A DNA stretch of 63,870 bases, from positions 1 to 63,870 of the forward strand of contig CAIMSU010000271.1 of assembly GCA_903844155.1 (NCBI GenBank), written 5' to 3'. Both the position numbers and the translations under genes were made by a program. Positions 43,911 through 52,350 of this stretch are shown in pieces. Numbering within the stretch: position 1 is the stretch's first letter; every line of letters starts with the position of its first letter. Source of the stretch: an uncultured Pseudomonadota bacterium (GTDB lineage: Bacteria > Myxococcota_A > UBA796 > SXON01). Below the pieces are notes generated by a model. The model was not told the DNA's origin, searched no databases, and saw nothing but the letters and a program-made list of their open reading frames with translations.

Positions 43911-45491
43911 GTGACCCTCGGCGAGCAACTACGTGCCTTCTACTCCAGCCTGGAACCGGGGCGGCGTCGGGTCTTGGTGCTCGCCGCCGCCCTTAGCCTC
44001 GCGGCCGTGATCGGGGTCGGGGTCTGGTCGCTCCAACCCGACTACGTACTGCTCACGCGGGCCGCCGACCCCGACGAGGCCCAGACCATCGCCCACGCAC
44101 TGGCGCAGGCCGAGGTGCCGTACAGCATCGATGCCGATGGTGTGAGCGTGCGCGTTCCCCGCGCCTCGCAGGTCGAGGGTCGCCGCGCTGCGAGCGGGGA
44201 TGGGGGCATCGTCGGCCTGGAAGGGCTCGAGAAGATCGACCCCTGGGTCACGCCGTTCCAGGAGCAGCTCCACAAGCTCCGGATGATGCAGGGCGAGCTG
44301 GTCCGCACGCTGAACGCGATCACGGGCATCTCGACGAGCACCGTGCACATCACCTTTCCGGAGCGCACGACCTTCGTGGGTGACGCGGATCGGCCCACGG
44401 CCGCCGTGACACTCCGCCCCGATGTCGGGACGACCATCAACCACGAGACCGCTCGCAGCGTGGCCGAGCTCGTAAGCCACGCAGTCACAGGGATGAGCGC
44501 TGAGGATGTGACGGTCGTCGATGCAAGCACGGGTCGCCTGCTCTTCGCCGGTGGGCGCGAGGAGTCCGACCCGACGAAGGTGAACGAAGGCGAGCTCGCC
44601 GCGATGGAGATCCACAAGGAGGGGCAGCTCTCGGAGGGCGTCCAGGCGGCGCTCGCCCAGTTGCTCGGGCGGGACAACGCGGCGACTGTGACCGTGAAGG
44701 TAGAGCTGGAGCGGTCCGCGGTGAACCAGACCGTGAACGCGGTCGATCCAGACAGCTCGGTCACCAGCAGCGAGAAGATCGAGAGCGAAACCAACGACAG
44801 CGCCAACGGGGCGCCCTCGGGCGTGCCGGGGACCGACTCGAATCTCCCCGAGCGGGCCGGCTCGACCACGACCGGGGGCTCGAGCGCGCGCAACCGGGAG
44901 ACGCAACAATCCACCTACCAGTTCACGACGACGACGACGACCACCGTGACGCCGCCGGGAGACGTGCGTCGGCTCAGCGCCGCCGTCATGATCGACGAGA
45001 AGGCTGTCACGGCGGCTGCAGCGGGCGGTGACGAAAAGGCGCTGCGTGCCCAGCTTGAAGCCGGCGTTCGCGCCGCCCTCGGCGCAAGCGACAAGCGGGG
45101 AGACTCGGTCATCGTCAGCTTCGTGCCCTTCGCGCCCGAGGTTGCGGACACGACCGTGGCGGAGGCGGCGGAGGCCGAGACGGCGACCTGGCAGCGCTGG
45201 CTACCGGTCGCCGTGGCCGCGGCCATGATCCTGCTCGCCTTTGCGTTGTTTGTGCGGCCTGTGCTGGCTGCCGCCCGCGCTCCGGCGGTCGCTCGGGGCT
45301 CAGGCGACATCGTGCTTCGGCCGGACGGCCTGGTCGACGACGAGGATGGAGAGCCAGTCGTCCACCTCAACGAGCGGCTCCGCGCGCGCATCGCCCGGCT
45401 GGACGCCCACCAGCCGAGCCACGTGAGCGAGCTGGTGCTGCAGGAGTCGGCGCACTCCGCCGAGGTTTTGCGGCGCTGGATCCGGAGCTAG
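43911..45491 (+). CDS. fliF: Flagellar MS-ring protein FliF
   Basis: A 526-residue MS-ring protein. Helix 1 (VLVLAAALSLAAVIGVGVWSL), ring-building motifs (YVLLTRAADPDEAQTIAHALAQAEVPYSIDADGVSVRVP, then GLEKIDPWVTPFQEQLHKLRMMQGELVRTLNAITGI), a second membrane helix (~residues 428-450, VAVAAAMILLAFALFVRPVLAAA) and a C-terminal FliG-binding tail. In the middle a Ser/Asn/Gly-rich insertion is followed by a Thr run (TTTTTTTVTPPGDVRRLSAAVMID). Start GTG 43911. It is the first gene of fliF-fliG-fliH-fliI. Confidence 0.95.
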   Translation: MTLGEQLRAFYSSLEPGRRRVLVLAAALSLAAVIGVGVWSLQPDYVLLTRAADPDEAQTIAHALAQAEVPYSIDADGVSVRVPRASQVEGRRAASGDGGIVGLEGLEKIDPWVTPFQEQLHKLRMMQGELVRTLNAITGISTSTVHITFPERTTFVGDADRPTAAVTLRPDVGTTINHETARSVAELVSHAVTGMSAEDVTVVDASTGRLLFAGGREESDPTKVNEGELAAMEIHKEGQLSEGVQAALAQLLGRDNAATVTVKVELERSAVNQTVNAVDPDSSVTSSEKIESETNDSANGAPSGVPGTDSNLPERAGSTTTGGSSARNRETQQSTYQFTTTTTTTVTPPGDVRRLSAAVMIDEKAVTAAAAGGDEKALRAQLEAGVRAALGASDKRGDSVIVSFVPFAPEVADTTVAEAAEAETATWQRWLPVAVAAAMILLAFALFVRPVLAAARAPAVARGSGDIVLRPDGLVDDEDGEPVVHLNERLRARIARLDAHQPSHVSELVLQESAHSAEVLRRWIRS

Positions 45492-45498
45492 CCCGATC

Positions 45499-46518
45499 AT
45501 GGCAACCAACCGCACCCCCAGCCCGTCCGAGCTGACGCCGATGCAGAAGGCTGCGGTCTTCGTCATGTACCTCGAGCGCGAAGCGGCGCGCGCGCTCCTC
45601 CGTCGCCTGACCGACGACGAAGTGAAGCTCGTCGGAGCAGCGATCAATTCGCTCGGAGAGATCGATGAGGGCCTGATTGAGGGCGTCGTCGGTGACTTCA
45701 TCGACGAGCTCTCCGCGGTGAGCATCCTCCCGTCGACGGGGCCCGACTTCGCGCGGAACGTGCTTCCAGAACTCGTCGACGACGAGCGGCGGCACCGGAT
45801 CACAACGGCGCTCAAGCGCCAGGGGACCAACGAATTCGAGCTCTTCATCGGGGCCCGGCCGCCGCACTCCGTCGCCAGCGCGCTCCGGGACGAGCACCCG
45901 CAGATCCGGGCCGTCGCGCTGCTCCGCATGGGCACCGAGAACGCGGCGAAGGTCCTGGCTTGCTTTCCCGAGGAAGAACGCGCCGACGTCACCATCCGCA
46001 TGGCGCGGGCGGAGCGGGTGGACGCGGAGATGGTCGATGATGTCGAAGCGGCGCTCCGAAACGCGCTGGGTCCGCTCGCCGGACCGGCGGAGATGGGCGG
46101 CGTCGAGAACACCGCGCGGATCCTCGGGCGCATGCCCCGTGACGCGAACATCGCGCTCCTCGACCAGGTGCGCACGTCACAAGAGGATCTCGCGGAGGAT
46201 CTGCAGCGTCGCATGGTGGTCTTCGAGGACCTCGGCAATCTGGACAGCCGCGCCATCCAGGCGCTCTTGCGCGCGGTGGACCGACCCGACCTCCTCCTCG
46301 GGCTCAAAGGGGCCTCCCAAGCCCTGCGGGAGACGTTCCTCTCGAATCTGTCGACCCGGGCCGCGGCAGACCTCGTGGAGGAGATGGAGCTCGCGGGGCG
46401 CTCGCGTCGCTCCCAGGTCCGCGCGGCGCAGGACCGCATGGTGGCGGTCGCCCGAAAGCTGGCGGACGACGGGGTCATCGAGCTCGACGTCGGCGGTACC
46501 GACGACGCCGTCGGGTAA
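45499..46518 (+). CDS. fliG: Flagellar motor switch protein FliG
   Basis: A 339-residue rotor protein. It starts with MQKAAVFVMYLEREAARALLRRLTDDEVKLVGAAI, has the conserved EHPQ motif (LRDEHPQIRAVALLRM), and a C-terminal torque domain (DLLLGLKGASQALRETFLSNLSTRAAADLVEEMELAGRSRRSQVRAAQDRMVAVARKLADDGVIEL) with the charged residues that meet MotA. Seven nt after fliF and 3 nt before fliH. Confidence 0.95.
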   Translation: MATNRTPSPSELTPMQKAAVFVMYLEREAARALLRRLTDDEVKLVGAAINSLGEIDEGLIEGVVGDFIDELSAVSILPSTGPDFARNVLPELVDDERRHRITTALKRQGTNEFELFIGARPPHSVASALRDEHPQIRAVALLRMGTENAAKVLACFPEEERADVTIRMARAERVDAEMVDDVEAALRNALGPLAGPAEMGGVENTARILGRMPRDANIALLDQVRTSQEDLAEDLQRRMVVFEDLGNLDSRAIQALLRAVDRPDLLLGLKGASQALRETFLSNLSTRAAADLVEEMELAGRSRRSQVRAAQDRMVAVARKLADDGVIELDVGGTDDAVG

Positions 46519-46521
46519 CGC

Positions 46522-47085
46522 ATGGCTGGCTTCATCCCGCTCTCGCGGCAATTGCTCGGCACGCCCGCGGAGACGCATGCCCCGGACCCGGAGCCGCTGC
46601 CCCAGCCCGCCTTCCAGATCGATGAGCGCGAGCTCGAGCGCGAGCGCGTCCACGAGGCGGCCATGGAAACGCTCGCTGAAGCGGAGGCGGAGACGCGCTC
46701 TGCCGCCAGAGCGATGCGTGAGGCCGCCGCTGCGTTCGACGCGCTGCGGAAGACCCTCCTCGCCGAGGTGCGGGAGTCCACCGCAGCCGTGATCCTTGAG
46801 GCTGCGCGCCGCATCGCCGGCGACGAGCTCCATGCGGACACGAGCCTCCTGACCGCGATCGTGGAGGACGGGGTTCGCACGCTGGGACGCGGGGGGCTGG
46901 TGGTCCGGGCTGCGCCGCAGGACGGGGAGGCGCTGCGTCAGGCGTTGGTCGGGCAGGGCGTGGAGGTCGTGGAGGACTTCTCGATCGAGGGGGGATGCAT
47001 CTGTGAGGGCCCCGGGGGCAGCATCGATGCCACCGTGGCGCGGGCCGTTGCCGGGGTGAAGGCGGTTCTGGAGCAGTGGAAATGA
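46522..47085 (+). CDS. fliH: Flagellar export ATPase regulator FliH
   Basis: A 187-residue FliH. A Pro-rich N-terminus is followed by a long charged helix (DERELERERVHEAAMETLAEAEAETRSAARAMREAAAAF) and a C-terminal V-ATPase E-subunit-like domain (ILEAARRIAGDELHADTSLLTAIVEDGVRTLGR ... DFSIEGGCICEGPGGSIDATV). The typical order fliF-G-H-I supports it. The stop overlaps the fliI ATG. Confidence 0.9.
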   Translation: MAGFIPLSRQLLGTPAETHAPDPEPLPQPAFQIDERELERERVHEAAMETLAEAEAETRSAARAMREAAAAFDALRKTLLAEVRESTAAVILEAARRIAGDELHADTSLLTAIVEDGVRTLGRGGLVVRAAPQDGEALRQALVGQGVEVVEDFSIEGGCICEGPGGSIDATVARAVAGVKAVLEQWK

Positions 47086-48413
47086 CGTCCCTGAACTTCG
47101 GTGGGCTGCGAGCTGCGCTGGCGGACGCCCCTGTGCGCCGTCGGAGCGGGCGGGTGGTCCGACTGGTCGGGACGGTGCTGGAGGCAGAGCTCCCGGGCGC
47201 CCGCGTCGGCGAGGTCTGCAACATCGAAGGCACCGGCGTGGCGGAGACCGTCGGCTTCCGGGAGCAGCGCGCGCTGTTGATGCCATTCCACTCTGTCGAG
47301 GGTGTCCGGTTCGGCGCCCGCGTGGAGACGGTCGGGGAGATGCCGTCCGTGCCAGTCGGCAGCGCGCTTCGGGGGCGTGTGCTCGACGGCTTCGGCGAGC
47401 CCATCGATGGCAAGGGTCCGCTGCAGACGGTCACCCGGCGCCCCCTGCACGCGCCGTCGCCCGACCCGCTGCGCAGGGGGCTGATCCGTGAGCCGCTGCA
47501 GACGGGGGTGCGGGTGCTCGACGGTCTGCTCACGCTCGGGCTCGGCCAGCGCGTGGGCCTCGTCGCTGGCTCGGGCGTCGGCAAGTCGACCCTGTTGGGG
47601 ATGATCGCGCGCCGATCGTCAGCGACGATCAACGTCATCGGGCTCATCGGCGAGCGCGGCCGCGAAGTCAGGGAATTCCTCGAGGACGTGCTTGGGCCCG
47701 AGGGGCTCGCGCGCTCGGTCGTCGTAGTGGTGACGTCCGACAAGGCCCCGGTGCTGCAGGTCCGCGGGGCGTTCGTGGCGGCGACCATCGCGGACTGGTT
47801 CCGCGACGAGGGGCTGGACGTGATGTTCTTCATGGACAGCGTGACGCGCCTCGCCATGGCGCAGCGCCAGATCGGGCTGGCGGCTGGCGAGCCGCCGACC
47901 ACGAAGGGGTACACGCCTTCCGTTTTCAGCCTGCTTCCCCGCCTGATGGAGCGCGCGGGGCAGGGAGTGGGCTCGGGGAGCGTCACGGCGCTCTACACGG
48001 TGCTGATCGACGGCGACGATCTTCAGGACCCCATCGGCGATGCCGTGCGCGGCATCGTGGACGGCCACATTGTGCTCTCCCGGCGGATCGCCGCCCACGG
48101 GCGGTTTCCGGCGGTCGATGTCCTCCAGAGCCTGAGCCGCGTGATGCCCGCCGTTACGACACCCGCTCACCGTGCGGCTGCGGGGGCCATCCGCAGCTTG
48201 ATGGCCACCTGGGCCGAGAACGAGGAGCTGATCCGCCTCGGGGCGTACCGGGCGGGCTCGAACGCCGGGGTGGACCTTGCGATCGCTCGCAACGACGCGA
48301 TCCGAAAGTTCTGCCTCCAGGGGGTGTCCGAGGCGAGCACCCTGACGGACTCCGTAGCCGCGATGCAGGCGATCGCAAATGAGCCCTCAACTGTGGCACC
48401 GAACGGCCGATAG
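47082..48413 (+). CDS. fliI: Flagellar export ATPase FliI
   Basis: A 443-residue F1-beta-like ATPase. Walker A GSGVGKST (~residue 163), GERGREVREF, Walker B-type VMFFMDSVTRLAMAQRQIGLA, and GSVTALYTVLIDGDDLQDPIGDAVRGIVDGHIVLSR are all present. ATG 47082 overlaps the fliH stop (ATGA); the GTG at 47076 is less likely. FliI docks chaperone-substrate complexes. The 3' end contains the fliJ promoter. Confidence 0.96.
   Translation: MTSLNFGGLRAALADAPVRRRSGRVVRLVGTVLEAELPGARVGEVCNIEGTGVAETVGFREQRALLMPFHSVEGVRFGARVETVGEMPSVPVGSALRGRVLDGFGEPIDGKGPLQTVTRRPLHAPSPDPLRRGLIREPLQTGVRVLDGLLTLGLGQRVGLVAGSGVGKSTLLGMIARRSSATINVIGLIGERGREVREFLEDVLGPEGLARSVVVVVTSDKAPVLQVRGAFVAATIADWFRDEGLDVMFFMDSVTRLAMAQRQIGLAAGEPPTTKGYTPSVFSLLPRLMERAGQGVGSGSVTALYTVLIDGDDLQDPIGDAVRGIVDGHIVLSRRIAAHGRFPAVDVLQSLSRVMPAVTTPAHRAAAGAIRSLMATWAENEELIRLGAYRAGSNAGVDLAIARNDAIRKFCLQGVSEASTLTDSVAAMQAIANEPSTVAPNGR
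48386..48411 (+). promoter_or_regulatory. Sigma-28-type promoter of fliJ-motE-like-fliK
   Basis: CTCAA, 16 bp, CCGATAGA: an exact core match inside the last codons of fliI. Nineteen nt separate it from the fliJ ATG, and AGGAGAG in between is a good Shine-Dalgarno. Confidence 0.72.
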
Positions 48414-48430
48414 AGAGGCAGGAGAGTACG

Positions 48431-48847
48431 ATGTCCAACATTCTGGCCTCGTTGCACCGGTTCAGGGCCCACGCCAGCCGTGAATCCCAGGTCTCCCTGC
48501 GACTGGCGGAGACCGCTCGGGATCAACAGGAGCAGAGGCTCACGGACGTCGGTGACGGGATCCGCGCCGCGCAGGCCGCGGTAGACTACGGTGACGTCGC
48601 GGCGATGGCCGCCTATCAGGCGTTCCGGATCCGCGAAGAGTTCAACGAGCGGCGCGAGCGCGCGCGCCTCCAGCAAAAAGAGCGCGACGTGATGCTCTCG
48701 GGCGACCGCCACGTGAAGTGCGTCCGCGATGAGTTGACCATCGAAGCGGTCATCGAGGAGCGGATGGCGGAGGATCGCGAAGAACTGCGTCGCGTCGAGG
48801 CCCGGGGGATGGACGAGATCGCGTCGCGTCTGCGGATCGCCGGATGA
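48431..48847 (+). CDS. fliJ: Flagellar export stalk protein FliJ
   Basis: A 138-residue, almost wholly alpha-helical coiled-coil protein (LHRFRAHASRESQVSLRLAETARDQQEQRLTDVGD ... MAAYQAFRIREEFNERRERARLQQKERDVML). Size, helicity and place right after fliI match FliJ, the gamma-subunit-like stalk of the FliI hexamer. Sequence identity in this family is low. The stop overlaps the next gene. Confidence 0.8.
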   Translation: MSNILASLHRFRAHASRESQVSLRLAETARDQQEQRLTDVGDGIRAAQAAVDYGDVAAMAAYQAFRIREEFNERRERARLQQKERDVMLSGDRHVKCVRDELTIEAVIEERMAEDREELRRVEARGMDEIASRLRIAG

Positions 48848-49383
48848 CACGGAGAGGGGTCTGGATCGCGGTGGGGCTGGTGGCCGCGTGCGTGGTTAGC
48901 GGCGCTGCCCTGGCGTCCGGCGCGGATGAGCCCGCCGCAGATATGGCTGCCACGCTGCGTTGGTGCGGGGAGGAGCAGGCGGGTAACCGCGAGCTCGCCG
49001 ATCAGCTTCGTCACCGCGCCCGGGAGCTGGACGAGAAGGAGCACTCCTTTGACGGCCGGAAAGCCGAGCTTACCGAGACGGAAAAGCGACTCGACACGCG
49101 CATGGACGAGCTCAAGGCGCTCCGGACCGAGGTCAGCCTGAGCCTGGACCGCGCGGACGCGGCGCAGGACGAACGCGTGAAGGGCCTTGTCAAGATGGTC
49201 GAGAGCAACCGCGCGGCCTCGATCGCACCGATGTTCGCAGTGCTGGACGAATCCCTCGCGGTTGAGGTGCTCGACCGGATGAACCGGCAGAAGGCCGGAA
49301 AGCTCCTGGCGGCACTCCCTCCGGCCAAGGCCGCATCACTGGCGGACAAGCTCACTCGCGCCCTGCAGCCGAAAGTCCATTGA
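48844..49383 (+). CDS. MotE-like motility chaperone
   Basis: A 179-residue protein with an N-terminal signal or anchor (VWIAVGLVAACVVSGAALA), a long coiled coil (ELDEKEHSFDGRKAELTETEKRLDTRMDELKALRTEVSL) and a C-terminal MgtE_N-like domain (VKMVESNRAASIAPMFAVLDESLAVEVLDRMNRQKAGKLLAALPPAKAASL). This is the arrangement of MotE proteins, periplasmic chaperones for a motility protein such as MotC in rhizobia. It lies between fliJ and fliK, with overlaps at both ends. Confidence 0.75.
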   Translation: MTRRGVWIAVGLVAACVVSGAALASGADEPAADMAATLRWCGEEQAGNRELADQLRHRARELDEKEHSFDGRKAELTETEKRLDTRMDELKALRTEVSLSLDRADAAQDERVKGLVKMVESNRAASIAPMFAVLDESLAVEVLDRMNRQKAGKLLAALPPAKAASLADKLTRALQPKVH

Positions 49384-51122
49384 TCCGCGCCGTCCAAGCC
49401 GGGGAGCATGGCGTTCATGGCGGCGTCGCAGCCCGACCACCAGAGGGCTTCGACTCGCTGTTGGCAGACGCGCAGAGCGCATTCGAGGAGCGCGGTGCCG
49501 CGTCGACCGCGCCCGCGGTGCCGAGGGCGACGCCCCTTTCCCCGCGCGACCTGTCCACGCCGCACGAACCCGAACCGCCAAGAGCGGAGCCTCGCGGCCG
49601 ACAGCGTCGGCCCCGCTTCGCGACGAAGTCGGGGCCGGGGGGCCACCGTCGCCACGCCCGAGCCAGACCGGACCCGGTGGTCCGCGAGGCCTCGGGCCAT
49701 GCCCAGCCGGCTGTCCCGCGCGAGGTCCGCGCAACGCCGGTTGCGCGCGACATGGCGGGAGCCGCCGAATCCACGCCGTCGAGCAGTCGGTCGCCCACAG
49801 GCAATTTCGGGACCTGGCGCTTTCACGATGGCCTGGCTGACGCCGCGACGAACTCGTCGGGTACGCACCCCCTCGGAGCGCGCGCGAGCGCATCTGCGCC
49901 GTCAGGCACGAAGCCCTCCGCGACGCGGACTGCTGCGGCCGCGCCCGGGGGGCGCGTTGGGGACCGCCATCCATCGGCTCCGGGCCGGGCGACACGAGAT
50001 GTCAGACGCCAGAACGCCAGCTCCCGAGGGACTGGTGCACAGCGGCTCGCGGCGCCCGCGCCCCCGGCGGGTGGCCCGGCGCCGGCGCGACCCGTCGGCG
50101 GGGCCGACCCCGCCGCCGGGCCTGGGCCTGCCGCACCGTCGCCGCCGCACAGCGACGCAGGGCCTGGGACCGCAGCGGGCTCCGAGGGTGGGGCGCTCGC
50201 GAGGTCCGGGGCGGGGCCGGCGCACGCCGGGCCGCAGTCCGCTCCGCCCACCCCGTCCACAGGCCAGCCGGAAGCGCCGTCGTCGGGGGTGGGAACGGAG
50301 ACATCCGCCGGACCGAAGGCGGCCGTTCATCACGGGCTGGCGCACCTCCGCCGCCCCCACCCCGCCGCCGACCGGACCCAGGCGAGACCCGAGGCCAGGG
50401 TCTCCGCCGGCCACCACCTCGACTTCCTGCTGGCGGGGCACGAAGTGCGGCGATCTCCTGAAAGCGCGGGGGCTCGAATCGCGGGTCCGGGGCGAGATGC
50501 TGCGAGGGGCTCAGGGCCTACGCCCGCTTCGAAGCACGCGCCCGACGCTGAGGAGGGCACCACCGCGCCGGCTGGGGCGGGGAAGGGGGACGCTGGCGCA
50601 TCGCCGCAGGACCAGCCGCCGGGTCCGCCGCTCTGGGTGCAGCAAGCGCCGGTGCCGACCGCCGCTTTCGCGCTCGCCGTAGAGCCAGGCGGGATCGCAG
50701 AGGCGACCCCGACACCACCGCCGGAGTTGGCGGCGGCGCTCCCGAAGGAGCTTCACCTGGCCGTGCCCGATCCGCTCGGGGAGTGGACGCTGGACGTGCT
50801 GCGGCACGACCACGGCGTGGACCTCGTTTTTTCGGGACATGCCGCGCTGGGCGCCGTCGTTCATGACGCGGCCCCGGAGCTTCGGGACCTGCTGTTTTCC
50901 CACGGTCATTCAACGGGCGCCATCGAATTTCGCGACGCAGGGAACGGCCACCCCGACGCATCGGGGACCGGGGCCGGCACCGGCGGTGGGCCCGCGCATC
51001 CCCACGGTCAAGGCCCGCGAACGGGTCCCGGATCCTCCGTGACCCGGAAGGCCCCCGCGCACGCCCCGACAGCCGCCGAACCCCGCCTCGCCGACCAGAC
51101 GCGGCTGAACCGACTCGCCTGA
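49380..51122 (+). CDS. fliK: Hook-length control protein FliK
   Basis: A 580-residue protein. The first ~440 residues are low-complexity Pro/Ala/Gly/Arg-rich, as expected for the extended ruler part. The C-terminal ~100 residues form the Flg_hook substrate-switch domain (ELAAALPKELHLAVPDPLGEWTLDVLRHDHGVDLVFSGHAALGAVVHDAAPELRDLLFSHGHSTGAIEFRDA). TTG 49380 overlaps the previous stop (TTGA). FliK measures the hook and triggers the FlhB switch. flgD follows after a promoter. Confidence 0.85.
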   Translation: MIRAVQAGEHGVHGGVAARPPEGFDSLLADAQSAFEERGAASTAPAVPRATPLSPRDLSTPHEPEPPRAEPRGRQRRPRFATKSGPGGHRRHARARPDPVVREASGHAQPAVPREVRATPVARDMAGAAESTPSSSRSPTGNFGTWRFHDGLADAATNSSGTHPLGARASASAPSGTKPSATRTAAAAPGGRVGDRHPSAPGRATRDVRRQNASSRGTGAQRLAAPAPPAGGPAPARPVGGADPAAGPGPAAPSPPHSDAGPGTAAGSEGGALARSGAGPAHAGPQSAPPTPSTGQPEAPSSGVGTETSAGPKAAVHHGLAHLRRPHPAADRTQARPEARVSAGHHLDFLLAGHEVRRSPESAGARIAGPGRDAARGSGPTPASKHAPDAEEGTTAPAGAGKGDAGASPQDQPPGPPLWVQQAPVPTAAFALAVEPGGIAEATPTPPPELAAALPKELHLAVPDPLGEWTLDVLRHDHGVDLVFSGHAALGAVVHDAAPELRDLLFSHGHSTGAIEFRDAGNGHPDASGTGAGTGGGPAHPHGQGPRTGPGSSVTRKAPAHAPTAAEPRLADQTRLNRLA

Positions 51123-51148
51123 CTCAAGTTTTCGCCCCTGCGACCGAT
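51123..51148 (+). promoter_or_regulatory. Sigma-28-type promoter of flgD
   Basis: CTCAA, 16 bp, CCGATGGA: an exact core match overlapping the end of fliK. Nine nt separate it from ATG 51158. Confidence 0.75.
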
Positions 51149-51157
51149 GGAACACCC

Positions 51158-51832
51158 ATGAGTTCGACCGTGACCGGAGTCAACACCACCGCAGACATCC
51201 CCACGGCGACGTCCACGTCGGGTTCAACCTCCCTCGGCAAGGATTCGTTCCTGCTACTGTTGACGACGCAGCTCAAGAATCAGGACCCGAGTGCCCCGGT
51301 GTCGAACACCGAGTTCGTTTCCCAGCTGGCGCAGTTCTCGCAGCTCGAACAACTGCAGACAGTGTCCAGCCAGCTCGAGTCGTTGTACCTCGTGAATGTG
51401 TCGATGAACAACGCGTCGATGACCAGCCTGCTCGGCAAGCAGGTCGTCGCGCGGTCGGACACGTTCCACCATTCGAGCGGCTCCCAGGACATGCACTTCG
51501 ACGCCGCGAGCGCCACCACCAGCACCACGCTGACCATCACGAATTCCAGTGGGACGGTGGTCTACAGCGGAGAAATCGGGGCGGAGGCGGCCGGTGAGGG
51601 CACCTACACTTGGGACGGCAAGGATCAGAGCGGGCAACTCGTCGCGGACGGCGACTACACCTTCACGGTCAGCGGCTCCGACGTGAACGGCAACGACGTC
51701 AGCGTACAGACCTTGATCCAGGGCACCGTCGACGAAATGTCCTTCGCGACCGGGTCTGCGGCACCCTCGGTAAACGGGGTGGACATCGCCATGGGCGACA
51801 TCGTCCGCCTGGTGGAAGGGAGCGGCTCGTGA
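51158..51832 (+). CDS. flgD: Hook cap protein FlgD
   Basis: A 224-residue hook scaffolding protein. The conserved N-terminus LGKDSFLLLLTTQLKNQDPSAPVSNTEFVSQLAQFSQLEQL is diagnostic, followed by beta domains with GTYTWDGKDQSGQLVADGDYTFTVSG. It caps the growing hook and directs FlgE polymerisation. The stop overlaps the next gene (GTGA). Confidence 0.95.
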   Translation: MSSTVTGVNTTADIPTATSTSGSTSLGKDSFLLLLTTQLKNQDPSAPVSNTEFVSQLAQFSQLEQLQTVSSQLESLYLVNVSMNNASMTSLLGKQVVARSDTFHHSSGSQDMHFDAASATTSTTLTITNSSGTVVYSGEIGAEAAGEGTYTWDGKDQSGQLVADGDYTFTVSGSDVNGNDVSVQTLIQGTVDEMSFATGSAAPSVNGVDIAMGDIVRLVEGSGS

Positions 51833-52218
51833 ACCTGCGCTCCGTCGGCTCGGTCGGACCGACCCCGGCGTCGGGAACGGCGACCCTGCCGGAGTCCGCA
51901 CCCGGCTTCGGCTCCAACCTCGACGCGCTGCTTCGGCCAACTTCGGGGGCCTCGTCGCCCACGGGCGTCCAATTCTCGCGCCACGCGTCCGCGCGCATGG
52001 AGTCCCGGGGCGTGGCGCTCGACTCTGCCGACCTGTCGGACCTGTCGGACACCATCGATCGCCTCGCCAAGCGCGGAGCCAAGGAGAGTCTCGTCCTGAT
52101 GGGCGAGCACGCGTTCATCGTCGGGGTGCCCGACCGCAAGGTCGTCACCGTGCTGACGCGGCAGGAGGCCGCAGGCAACATCTTCACGCACATTGATTCA
52201 ACCGCTGTGATTCGCTGA
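51829..52218 (+). CDS. Flagellar operon protein, TIGR02530-like
   Basis: A 129-residue protein of the small flagellar operon family found between flgD and flgE (FlbD-neighbour/TIGR02530 type). The core is VQFSRHASARMESRGVALDSADLSDLSDTIDRLAKRGAKESLVLMGEHAFIVGVPDRKVVTVLTRQEAAGNIFTHIDSTAVI, which matches the family pattern (FSxHAxxRlxxRgi ... tvit). GTG 51829 overlaps the flgD stop. Its role is unknown; its position suggests hook assembly. Confidence 0.85.
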   Translation: MNLRSVGSVGPTPASGTATLPESAPGFGSNLDALLRPTSGASSPTGVQFSRHASARMESRGVALDSADLSDLSDTIDRLAKRGAKESLVLMGEHAFIVGVPDRKVVTVLTRQEAAGNIFTHIDSTAVIR

Positions 52219-52284
52219 TTCTCGATCGCTGATTCTCGATTTTCAACAACGGGCCGGACCGCGGAATTCCCCAAGGAGGCCCAA

Positions 52285-52333
52285 GACAACTCCCGATCGA
52301 CTGACGGAGTTGTCCCTCACGCGCCGTTGGCGC
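52285..52333 (+). promoter_or_regulatory. Two hairpins ahead of flgE
   Basis: A 9-bp perfect stem (GACAACTCC at 52285-52293 with GGAGTTGTC at 52306-52314) is followed by a tight stem (GCGCC, GTT, GGCGC at 52321-52333). The second ends 2-4 nt before the flgE Shine-Dalgarno (AAGGAG). A 14-bp direct repeat (52213-52226 and 52227-52240) lies just before. No U-tract is present, so an RNA-level control of hook translation or an mRNA end is more likely than a strong terminator. No sigma-28-type motif was found here. Confidence 0.4.
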
Positions 52334-52350
52334 TTCCAAGGAGTGTTCCC

